From an uncultured Clostridia bacterium (GTDB lineage: Bacteria > Bacillota > Clostridia > Oscillospirales > Acutalibacteraceae): a stretch of 42,830 bases of DNA. The notes under the pieces were generated by a model that made no database searches, was not told the origin of the DNA, and saw only the letters and a program-made list of their open reading frames with translations. This document shows positions 34,684 to 41,826 of this stretch, one piece after another. The DNA lies in NCBI GenBank assembly GCA_937896885.1, contig CALBNX010000057.1, positions 1 to 42,830 of the forward strand, given 5' to 3'. How positions within the stretch are numbered: the stretch's first letter is position 1; each line of letters begins with the position of its first letter. Both the position numbers and the translations under genes were made by a program.

Positions 34684-35085
34684 ATGAATATGGATAACAA
34701 AAATCCAAAAATGAAAAAGATTATATTTGCAAACAATATATTTATCATTTTACAGATTGTTATGCTTATTTTAAGCGTTGTGCTCAACTTTGTTTCTGAT
34801 GACATAAAAGTATTTTTAACAATATTTGTTCACACAGGCTTGTATGTAGTTTTTAACATTATTGTTGAAAATATAGTTAATTATGGCTACATAATGAAGA
34901 AGTATGAGAAGATTTATCAAAGCACTAATTCGGTTAGATATTTACAACTGAAAAAGCGTATATATCAATCAGCAAAAAGCAATCAGGATAAAATCACAAC
35001 AACATTAATTTTGCAAGCTTTTGTGAAATTTGTTCTCATTATCATAAATTTAACTTTAATGTTGTTTATGGTTAATTTTGAATAG
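34684..35085 (+). CDS. Small polytopic membrane protein
   Basis: 133 residues with three to four hydrophobic segments (about 13-35, 45-68, 105-130) and a basic central loop (KLKKRIYQ-type). GAGGTGA precedes the ATG; a second ATG two codons on is possible. It is the first chromosomal gene past the right repeat. No family recognised. A short cysteine-motif gene follows within 8 bases. Confidence 0.6.
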   Translation: MNMDNKNPKMKKIIFANNIFIILQIVMLILSVVLNFVSDDIKVFLTIFVHTGLYVVFNIIVENIVNYGYIMKKYEKIYQSTNSVRYLQLKKRIYQSAKSNQDKITTTLILQAFVKFVLIIINLTLMLFMVNFE

Positions 35086-35093
35086 GTGTTATT

Positions 35094-35267
35094 ATGGAAA
35101 TTTTTTATTGTAGTTATTTGAATGAAAATATAGAAGAGGGTATGTGCTACGACTTGCAGATGATTGGTAACAGTTACATAAAAGAGTCGGCGTTACCTGA
35201 ATTGAAAATTGATAAAGAAAAATTAAATGAACAATGTTCAAAGTGCAAACATTGTCTTGATAAATAA
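35094..35267 (+). CDS. Small protein with CxxCxxC C-terminus
   Basis: 57 residues. The last twelve, EQCSKCKHCLDK, form a CxxCxxC cluster able to bind zinc or iron-sulfur; two further Cys occur near residues 6 and 18. AGGTGTT precedes the ATG. It lies 8 bases after the membrane-protein gene and ends in a terminator, so a two-gene operon is likely. No family recognised. Confidence 0.55.
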   Translation: MEIFYCSYLNENIEEGMCYDLQMIGNSYIKESALPELKIDKEKLNEQCSKCKHCLDK

Positions 35268-35298
35268 AAACGAGATAGACTCAAACCTATCTCGTTTT
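35267..35298. terminator. Bidirectional intrinsic terminator
   Basis: A 12-bp perfect stem AAAACGAGATAG / CTATCTCGTTTT with an 8-base loop, lying between convergent genes. Confidence 0.9.
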
Positions 35299-35304
35299 CT
35301 CTTT

Positions 35305-36579
35305 TTATCCAATAATTGTATTAATATTCTTTTCCATAAGTGAGAAGAAATCATTAACGATTTTCTTGTCTTCTTCGTTGCCACGAACACACATTGAAAG
35401 TGTAATTACATTTTTATATGTTGTTGCTGTGAGAAGGACAAATGGCTTATATTTAACAGCACCTGACATAAATGCATCTGTTGGTTCATGACCTGCAAGT
35501 GCAAAATGTTCACCTTTAAGCACGCCGATATTACTCATAGCCATAAGTGGATTTGAATAACCGATTTTAATAATTTCTTCTGATGCTGCGTGTGGAAGAA
35601 TGTTATATCCAAAGTTGAGAAGTGGTAATCCGTAAAGCCCCATAAACTTATCTTTTTTGAACTTGTTTGAACTACGAACTACATACTGAATTGTTTCAAA
35701 AATATCTCTGCCACGTTCAGGAATCGCACATTGCATCCATGATGTGTGGTTGGTGAAACCTTTGTCTTCAACATTATCCATATGACGACGAAGGTCGATA
35801 GCGTTTGAAATCATAACCTTATCGGTTTTTGGATATCCCGCAAGCTCATATACACTATAAAAATAACTTGCAAGGAGCAACTCGTTAATTGTTGCGCCCA
35901 ATTCTTTACCCTTGAACTTGAGTCTAGCAAGTGTTTCTTCGCTGAATTTCTTTCTTGCAATAAAGCTCTTGTCACGGATATTATTTGGTGTGAGTGGGAA
36001 TTTATGATTATCTTTTGCGTTGATGTTTTTGAAAAGACGTTGAGCAACGCCTGCTTCTGTCTTTGAAAAACCTGAATAAACATCGTCATAGGAACGAGAA
36101 CCTGTTCTGAATTCAATAGGGCTTATTCCGTCAGTTACATATTTACTGTAGTTTTCGCAGAATGCCTGTAAGAAATACTTAAGGTCGCCACCATCCATAC
36201 ACATATGGTTTTCAACCATACAAAGTGTGCTTTTGCCGTCTTTGATGAAAAGTGCAATTTTCATCTGAATATCTGCATTTGGAGCAATATATTGAGTCAA
36301 AAATTCATCAACTGCATCCTGCACATTTTCAGGATATGATACAGAGAAAACATCATCAATGTCATAAGGTTTAACTTCCCAATGAGTTGAGAGCTTTGTA
36401 TCAACAAATTTTGAATGAAGCACTGGCACTTTTTCAAACGCACAGATAATAACTGTTTTGAGTGCTTCAATATCAGGAATAAAATCATAGTTGAGTTCAA
36501 CATGGACCATTCGGTCGTTGAAGTCACGGAACAAATAATGCATTTTGTCCCAAAGTTCAGCGGTTAATCTGCGTTCCAT
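35305..36579 (-). CDS. Condensation-domain-like acyltransferase
   Basis: 424 residues with the fold pattern of NRPS condensation/alcohol-acetyltransferase proteins. The catalytic-type motif is NHMCMDGGDL (family HHxxxDG, here with one His), near residue 125. A second half contains ISNAIDLRRHM, like the DFGWG-region strand of the family. Known relatives transfer acyl groups from CoA or carrier proteins to alcohols or amines, in lipid or peptide tailoring. It shares one base with the end of the upstream membrane-protein gene (TAATG), so the two are coupled. Substrate unknown; there is no adjacent carrier protein. Confidence 0.75.
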   Translation of the reverse strand: MERRLTAELWDKMHYLFRDFNDRMVHVELNYDFIPDIEALKTVIICAFEKVPVLHSKFVDTKLSTHWEVKPYDIDDVFSVSYPENVQDAVDEFLTQYIAPNADIQMKIALFIKDGKSTLCMVENHMCMDGGDLKYFLQAFCENYSKYVTDGISPIEFRTGSRSYDDVYSGFSKTEAGVAQRLFKNINAKDNHKFPLTPNNIRDKSFIARKKFSEETLARLKFKGKELGATINELLLASYFYSVYELAGYPKTDKVMISNAIDLRRHMDNVEDKGFTNHTSWMQCAIPERGRDIFETIQYVVRSSNKFKKDKFMGLYGLPLLNFGYNILPHAASEEIIKIGYSNPLMAMSNIGVLKGEHFALAGHEPTDAFMSGAVKYKPFVLLTATTYKNVITLSMCVRGNEEDKKIVNDFFSLMEKNINTIIG

Positions 36580-37379
36580 TAGTCCTCAACCTCCTGTTTA
36601 TACATAAAGTATTTCATATTGCCAACAACAATTGACAAAATGAAAATCAAGTCAGCAACAAGCCCTAAAAGGATAATTGGCCAACCTGTAAGCCAAGAAA
36701 CAATATTATATGCTGCGAGAATTATATAAAGCATTGTTGTTATAACGGGCATATAAACAAAAAGTGAAATTGTTCTGAATTTTTGTCTTGTTGCAAATGC
36801 AAAAACAAGGTCACAAACAAGTGCAAGAGCAATACCACCTGGAAGAATCGGCCAGAACACCAATTCAGGAATCATTATAAGCCAGAAAAGGAACATAAAC
36901 ACCGTGAAGAGCATAACGCAACCGACGATAAGCACTCTTGCTATTGGATGGAAGATTCTTCTCATATGACAAAGTTTTTTGATTCCAAAGCTTGTATAAA
37001 AAATTATCATTGCAAAAATTCCACCAACAATAATAAGCCAAGTTTTGTCCCAGGCACCCGTTGTGTTGCTTATTGAAAAATATGCAACAAATATCAAGAT
37101 AAGGCAAATCAAACCACCGATTGGAAAAACAACTTTAAGAAGCTTTGATAATCGTCTTTTCTTTTCTTCTTTCTCGAATTTTGCAAAATTACCTTTAAGG
37201 TCAGGGTATTCATCTGCAATTAAATCTGCAAGAACTTTTTCATCTTTTAAACCTGCGTGAGTAATCTCATTGGCTCTGTCTGTCATCTCGTCAAGAATTT
37301 TTTTCTTATAAAGATAAGCTATGTGATTATCTTTCAAATCAGCGCAGGAGGTTTCGATATATTCGATAAAATTTTTCAT
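36579..37379 (-). CDS. Polytopic membrane protein with DUF1700-like N-terminus
   Basis: 266 residues. The N-terminal ~80 residues are soluble and helical (KKILDEMTDRANEITHAGL, then ADEYPDLKGNFAKFEKEE), resembling the short N-terminal domain of DUF1700/permease-prefix proteins. Six to seven hydrophobic helices follow. The ATG follows GGAGGCG. It is transcribed first from its own promoter and coupled to the acyltransferase, which suggests a membrane-linked acylation step, by inference. Confidence 0.65.
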   Translation of the reverse strand: MKNFIEYIETSCADLKDNHIAYLYKKKILDEMTDRANEITHAGLKDEKVLADLIADEYPDLKGNFAKFEKEEKKRRLSKLLKVVFPIGGLICLILIFVAYFSISNTTGAWDKTWLIIVGGIFAMIIFYTSFGIKKLCHMRRIFHPIARVLIVGCVMLFTVFMFLFWLIMIPELVFWPILPGGIALALVCDLVFAFATRQKFRTISLFVYMPVITTMLYIILAAYNIVSWLTGWPIILLGLVADLIFILSIVVGNMKYFMYKQEVED

Positions 37380-37417
37380 AAATTCGCCTCCAATGTAATC
37401 ATATTAATTACGGTTTT

Positions 37418-37446
37418 AGTATAGCAGAAAAGTTTTTTTCTCGCAA
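37418..37446 (-). promoter_or_regulatory. Predicted promoter of the membrane/acyltransferase operon
   Basis: On the minus strand TTGCGA (37441-37446), a 17-base spacer and TATACT (37418-37423). Confidence 0.55.
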
Positions 37447-37509
37447 CAAAAAACTTTCGTTTGCAAGGCTTATTTTATTGCGAAATTGTAAATTTTTCTA
37501 TATATTCAG

Positions 37510-37538
37510 GTTTACATAGGTGTAAACTCTGGTTTACA
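37510..37538. promoter_or_regulatory. Operator-like cluster of three GTTTACA half-sites
   Basis: GTTTACA (37510-37516) and TGTAAAC (37521-37527) form a perfect 7-bp dyad around TAGG, and a third GTTTACA follows at 37532-37538. The cluster lies in the 228-base space between divergent genes. The XRE-like protein encoded rightward is a candidate binder. Confidence 0.6.
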
Positions 37539-37607
37539 AAGCATATTTTCTTTACTTATTCATAAAAAAATGCTAATATATTATAAAGAAAAGGGAGGTA
37601 GCAACCA

Positions 37608-38546
37608 ATGGCTAAAAAAACCTTGTATGTTTTTCGTGCGGAGAATGGAATCTGGCGAAACGAATTAAGCAAAAAAATCGGAATAGACGAAGATACTCTT
37701 AAACAGATTGAAGATGCACCTGAAGTGCCACAGGAGATTGCTGAAAAAGTTGTGGCGGCTTATGACTTGCCAGAGGACTATTTCACAGTTGACCCAAATG
37801 CCAAGGATAAGAGATATAAACCCAAAAATCCTTTTAAATATTTCTTAAAAGTTTCACTTGCTTGGGAATTTTTGATTGCAATAATTTTTGCGGTTGTAAT
37901 GTTTCCTACAACAATGGCAGGGGCTTTTGGGGCGGGAGATAACCCACTTTTTAATCTTCTTGAAACAATCTGCAAAGCGTTGATAATTACATTCTCTGGT
38001 GTTTATCTCACATCGCATATTGTAAAGAAAACAGTTTATGGCAAACAGATTACACAGTATGATTATATATATCCTTATTTGCCAGCACAAATTGCTCTTT
38101 GCTTGGAAATTATTGTGCAGTTGGCACCAGTAATTCTTTCGCAGAAAATTGATAACCCTATAGTTCTTATTGCAATAAGCGGTGTTTATGGAGTTGTCGC
38201 TCTTATTATTCAAGGTGCATTTACTGCAGTACTTCTTAAATCACGAGTAGAAGAAGATGAGAAAAAGAGAACAAAAACAGTTAAGAAATTATCTGTATTA
38301 GCAATTTTATCAACAGCAATTTATACATTATTTATTATTTCCGCTTCAATGGTTTCAAATGGCGCGATTGCCCCATTAAAACTTGCAACACTTTGTCTTG
38401 AACTTATCCTTTTGATTCTTGTGGCATTTGGTATTGTGATTGGCGAAAAGAGATTCCCCAAACTTAATAAATTATGGTTTGTGGCTTTACCAATTACAGC
38501 AATGCTTTTACCAACATTGTTGAATGTAATTGATATGTTATTCTAA
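37608..38546 (+). CDS. Membrane protein with N-terminal XRE-like helix-turn-helix
   Basis: 312 residues. Residues ~15-60 read as a Cro/CI-type helix-turn-helix (RNELSKKIGIDEDTLKQIED, then EIAEKVVAAYDLPEDYF). Seven hydrophobic helices follow. GGGAGGT precedes the ATG. The combination suggests a membrane-tethered regulator that senses something at the membrane. It is divergent from the membrane/acyltransferase operon and adjacent to the GTTTACA cluster, so it may control one or both promoters; that is inference. Confidence 0.68.
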   Translation: MAKKTLYVFRAENGIWRNELSKKIGIDEDTLKQIEDAPEVPQEIAEKVVAAYDLPEDYFTVDPNAKDKRYKPKNPFKYFLKVSLAWEFLIAIIFAVVMFPTTMAGAFGAGDNPLFNLLETICKALIITFSGVYLTSHIVKKTVYGKQITQYDYIYPYLPAQIALCLEIIVQLAPVILSQKIDNPIVLIAISGVYGVVALIIQGAFTAVLLKSRVEEDEKKRTKTVKKLSVLAILSTAIYTLFIISASMVSNGAIAPLKLATLCLELILLILVAFGIVIGEKRFPKLNKLWFVALPITAMLLPTLLNVIDMLF

Positions 38547-38550
38547 AAAG

Positions 38551-38579
38551 GAAAGCCCTCTGCAATGCAGAGGGCTTTC
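38551..38579. terminator. Bidirectional intrinsic terminator
   Basis: A 13-bp perfect stem GAAAGCCCTCTGC / GCAGAGGGCTTTC with a 3-base loop. The T-run is best on the minus strand, for the oadB operon. Confidence 0.9.
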
Positions 38580-38587
38580 TTGTATAT

Positions 38588-38776
38588 CTATTTGTCTTCT
38601 TTATCTTTCTTTGTAAACTTTGGAACAAGTTTGTTAAGTGCGGTTGTGATAAGAATAAGCACACCCATAACAATGATAATGCAAATCATACCGATAACCA
38701 TGTATTTAAGATTATAGATAAAATTCATTGGCTCAAAAGTGAATGCCAAAAGTGAAAAGAGTAAATTTTCTAACAT
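38588..38776 (-). CDS. OadG-like gamma subunit of a Na+-pumping decarboxylase
   Basis: 62 residues from ATG 38776 (AAGGAGTG upstream; the longer GTG at 38785 lies within that site). One central membrane helix (YMVIGMICIIIVMGVLILIT), followed by a short basic tail with NKLVPKF, as in the OadG/MmdD gamma chains that assemble decarboxylase complexes. It follows oadB by 12 bases. The short length leaves some doubt. Confidence 0.65.
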   Translation of the reverse strand: MLENLLFSLLAFTFEPMNFIYNLKYMVIGMICIIIVMGVLILITTALNKLVPKFTKKDKEDK

Positions 38777-38788
38777 ATTGTACACTCC

Positions 38789-39934
38789 TTACATAAAGAA
38801 ACTAAGGATAAGACCGCCTGCGATAACAGATGCAATCTGACCTGAAACGTTTACACCGATTGAATGCATAAGAAGGAAGTTCTGTGGGTCTTCTGCGAGT
38901 CCCATCTTGTGAACGATACGACCTGACATTGGGAATGCTGAAATACCTGCAGCACCAATCATTGGGTTAATCTTCTTGCCTTTTGGTAAGAAAATGTTGA
39001 GAATCTTTGCAAACATAACGCCACCAGCTGTGTCAAAGATGAATGCGAAAAGACCAAGACAAAGAATGAGAAGTGTATCAGGAGCAAGGAATGATTCATA
39101 ATGCATCTTTGTTGCGATTGTGATACCAAGGAAAATTGTGATGAGGTTTGCAAGAACTTTTTGTGCTGTTTCTGAAAGTGAGTTAAGCACTCCGCATTCA
39201 CGAATAAGGTTACCGAACATCAAGAAACCAACAAGAGAAACTGATGCAGGAGCAACAAGACCTGCAATAACAGTGATGATAATTGGGAAGAGGATTCTTG
39301 TGAGTTTTGTAACTTCTGTCTGTGAATAAGGCATACGAATCATACGCTCTTTTTTAGTTGTAAGAAGTTTGATTACAGGTGGTTGAATAATTGGCACAAG
39401 AGCCATATATGAATAAGCGGCAACCATAATAGCGCCAAGGTAATCTGAATTGAGCTTATTAGCAACAACGATTGATGTTGGACCATCAGCAGCACCGATA
39501 ATAGCAATTGAAGCTGCATCGTTGATTGGGAAGAACATTGACGCGAGGCAAAGTGTGAAGAAAATACCAAACTGTGCAGCAGCACCAAAAATCATAAGTT
39601 TAGGGTTTGAAAGAAGTGGACCAAAGTCAATCATCGCACCAATACCGATGAAAAGAATAAGAGGGAACAATTCGTTTGCGATACCAGCACTAAAAAGCAC
39701 ATCAAGTGCACCAACTTCAAGTTCACCGTTTTCAGCCATTTGAGTAATTGCACCTGAAAGTGGTAAGTTAACAAGAATTGCGCCAAAGCCCATTGGCAAT
39801 AAAAGTGTAGGTTCCATTTCTTTTTTGATTGCAAGGTAAATAAGCAATCCGCCGATAGCCCACATTACGAGCATTCTCCAATCAAGCTCGAAGAAATTCT
39901 CGTAAAGGATTTCAAAATTCTTAAGAATTTCCAT
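38789..39934 (-). CDS. oadB: Na+-translocating decarboxylase beta subunit (OadB/GcdB/MmdB family)
   Basis: 381 residues with ten or more membrane helices. Family signatures include LLPMGFGAILVNLP, FIGIGAMIDFGPLL, IIGAADGPTSIVVANKL (the conserved Asp in the Na+ path) and NPMIGAAGISAFPMSGR, then HSIGVNVSGQIASV. Beta subunits couple decarboxylation of a biotin-bound carboxyl group to Na+ export. No alpha (carboxyltransferase) or biotin-carrier gene is adjacent, so the substrate (oxaloacetate, methylmalonyl-CoA or glutaconyl-CoA) cannot be read from context and the other subunits must be elsewhere. Confidence 0.93.
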   Translation of the reverse strand: MEILKNFEILYENFFELDWRMLVMWAIGGLLIYLAIKKEMEPTLLLPMGFGAILVNLPLSGAITQMAENGELEVGALDVLFSAGIANELFPLILFIGIGAMIDFGPLLSNPKLMIFGAAAQFGIFFTLCLASMFFPINDAASIAIIGAADGPTSIVVANKLNSDYLGAIMVAAYSYMALVPIIQPPVIKLLTTKKERMIRMPYSQTEVTKLTRILFPIIITVIAGLVAPASVSLVGFLMFGNLIRECGVLNSLSETAQKVLANLITIFLGITIATKMHYESFLAPDTLLILCLGLFAFIFDTAGGVMFAKILNIFLPKGKKINPMIGAAGISAFPMSGRIVHKMGLAEDPQNFLLMHSIGVNVSGQIASVIAGGLILSFFM

Positions 39935-40127
39935 TTTAATTCCCCTTTGCGTTTTTATAACCTGAATAAATGTGGTTTAATAAAGCCCCAAATTACTCCA
40001 TTTTAAAAAGTATTTTAACATATTTTTCGTTTTTTTCAATATAAATAGTAAATAAACTATAACAATTTCATTGAAAAAATAATAGTCAAGTGATATAATC
40101 GTCACATTCTTTTGTGGATGTGATGAA

Positions 40128-40868
40128 ATGTTTGGTTTAGGAACAATTATAAATACAGCTCTTGTTATTCTCGGCGGTCTTATTGGGCTCCTTTTCAAAA
40201 GGGGAATAAAAGAAAGATATGAAAAAACTCTAATGGCTGCCTGTGGGGTATCAACAATTTTTATTGGTGTTACAGGCACATTACAGGGAATGTTAGCGGT
40301 AGTTGACGGCAAAATTCAAACTCAAGGGACAATGCTTCTCATTTTTTCATTTGTTTTTGGCGGTCTTATGGGTGAGTTTATAAATATTGAAAAGAGAATG
40401 GATGACCTTGGCGAAAAACTCAAGAGAATATTCCACGCAGAAAAGGATAACAAGTTTGTTGACGGCTTTGTGAACACTTCACTCATTATCTGTGTTGGTG
40501 CAATGGCGATTGTCGGCTCAATTCAGGATGGACTTACAGGGGACTACTCAATGCTTACTGCAAAGGCAGTTCTTGACCTTGTTATTGTCGTGATTATGAC
40601 TTCTACATACGGATTGGGTGCGATTTGTTCTGCTATTCCGATTTTTGTTTATCAAGGTGGAATAACTCTGTTTGGTCATTTTGCAGGAAATGTCATAAGT
40701 GACGAGTTAATTGGCTATCTTTCCTATGTTGGTTCTGCACTTATATTCTGTGTAGGTATAAACATTATATTTGGCAAAAAAATCAGAGTGGGCAATCTTT
40801 TGCCAGCGTTGCTTGTTCCCGTGATTTATGTAGTAGGAAAACACTTGTTTGGGATAATAAGTTTTTAA
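40128..40868 (+). CDS. DUF554-family membrane protein
   Basis: 246 residues with about seven hydrophobic helices. DUF554 (YdfK/YqgA-type) features: GTIINTALVILGGLIGLLFK at the N-terminus, GVTGTLQGM, FVFGGLMGEFINIE, LIICVGAMAIVGSIQDGL and LSYVGSALIFCVGINI near the end. The family is thought to be a transporter or channel, but its substrate is unknown. The ribosome binding site is weak (GATGTGATGA). Single gene with its own terminator. Confidence 0.88.
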   Translation: MFGLGTIINTALVILGGLIGLLFKRGIKERYEKTLMAACGVSTIFIGVTGTLQGMLAVVDGKIQTQGTMLLIFSFVFGGLMGEFINIEKRMDDLGEKLKRIFHAEKDNKFVDGFVNTSLIICVGAMAIVGSIQDGLTGDYSMLTAKAVLDLVIVVIMTSTYGLGAICSAIPIFVYQGGITLFGHFAGNVISDELIGYLSYVGSALIFCVGINIIFGKKIRVGNLLPALLVPVIYVVGKHLFGIISF

Positions 40869-40888
40869 AAGTTGTATTATTGAAACAA

Positions 40889-40920
40889 CCCCTTGATTGA
40901 TAATGGTCAAGGGGATTTTT
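40889..40920 (+). terminator. Intrinsic terminator after DUF554 gene
   Basis: The stem CCCCTTGA / TCAAGGGG (8 bp) with a 10-base loop, followed by ATTTTT. Confidence 0.85.
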
Positions 40921-40968
40921 CTGTCCTTTTTCACAAATATAATAGTTATAATTCGGTAAACTGTGGCA

Positions 40969-40998
40969 TTGTCAAAATACTGATAAAGGGTGTATAAT
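40969..40998 (+). promoter_or_regulatory. Predicted promoter of the DRTGG/HATPase/hydrogenase operon
   Basis: TTGTCA (40969-40974), an 18-base spacer and a perfect TATAAT (40993-40998), 44 bases before the first gene. Confidence 0.7.
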
Positions 40999-41042
40999 TA
41001 TATAAATAATGTGCTTTAAACCTTTGAAGCAGGAGGATAATT

Positions 41043-41393
41043 ATGAAAGTTTATGAAATTAAAGAAATTCTCGACGCAGAAATTATTTGTGGTGAAGATT
41101 TTTTAGACAGAGATGTTTTTGCAGCTTGCGGAAGCGATATGATGAGCGATGTGTTGGCTTATGTTAAAGAACAAGCTGTGCTTCTCTCTGGCCTTGTTAA
41201 TCCACAGGTTGTTAGAACTGCTGAAATGATGGATATGCAATGCATTGTGTTTGTTCGTGGCAAACAACCTGACCAAGGAATTATCGACCTTGCCCGTGAC
41301 CGTGACATTGTGCTTTTATCAACAAAACAGACAATGTTTGCGTCTTGCGGAATGCTCTATGAAAAGGGACTCAGGGGAGGAGCAATGAAATGA
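41043..41393 (+). CDS. DRTGG-domain protein
   Basis: 116 residues, a single DRTGG-type domain: MKVYEIKEILDAEIICGED, GSDMMSDVLAYV, LLSGLVNPQVVRTAEMMD, VFVRGKQPDQGIIDLA and LSTKQTMFASCGMLYEKGL. Such stand-alone proteins are common beside HATPase and [FeFe]-hydrogenase-like genes in Clostridia, and the domain may bind a nucleotide or act as a sensor module. AGGAGG precedes the ATG, and the stop overlaps the next start by four bases. Confidence 0.82.
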   Translation: MKVYEIKEILDAEIICGEDFLDRDVFAACGSDMMSDVLAYVKEQAVLLSGLVNPQVVRTAEMMDMQCIVFVRGKQPDQGIIDLARDRDIVLLSTKQTMFASCGMLYEKGLRGGAMK

Positions 41394-41812
41394 GTAATCT
41401 CACTTTGCATTATGATGTGCCCGGTGATGATTTTACTCGTGCGGGTGAAGCGTCTGGTTCTGTTAAAAGAACTCTCAAAGATTTAGGGTTTAGTCCTGAA
41501 ATGGTGAGAAAAGTTGTAATTGCTCTTTATGAAGCAGAAATCAACCTTGTTATTCACGCAGGTGGTGGTGAAATTGATGTTGAGATTTCACCTGAAGGTG
41601 TGAGTATGGTGCTCACTGATAAAGGCCCAGGAATCCCCGATGTTGAAATGGCTATGAAAGAAGGCTATTCAACAGCACCTGACAATGTGCGCTCATTGGG
41701 ATTTGGTGCAGGTATGGGACTTCCTAACATAAAAAAATACACCGACGAAATGAAGATTGATTCAACCGTCGGCGTAGGTACAACTATGTACCTTAAAGTA
41801 TATAATAATTGA
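41390..41812 (+). CDS. RsbW-like histidine-kinase-fold ATPase (anti-sigma/switch kinase type)
   Basis: 140 residues, one GHKL ATPase domain. The N-box is EAEINLVIHA, the G1 box LTDKGPGIPD and the G2 region GFGAGMGLPNIKK. The length and the lack of a dimerisation helix fit RsbW/SpoIIAB-like serine kinases rather than two-component histidine kinases. It is coupled to the DRTGG gene by an ATGA overlap and precedes the hydrogenase-like gene by 14 bases, so the three probably form a signalling unit. Confidence 0.85.
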   Translation: MSNLTLHYDVPGDDFTRAGEASGSVKRTLKDLGFSPEMVRKVVIALYEAEINLVIHAGGGEIDVEISPEGVSMVLTDKGPGIPDVEMAMKEGYSTAPDNVRSLGFGAGMGLPNIKKYTDEMKIDSTVGVGTTMYLKVYNN

Positions 41813-41826
41813 TAAGAGTGATAAGA

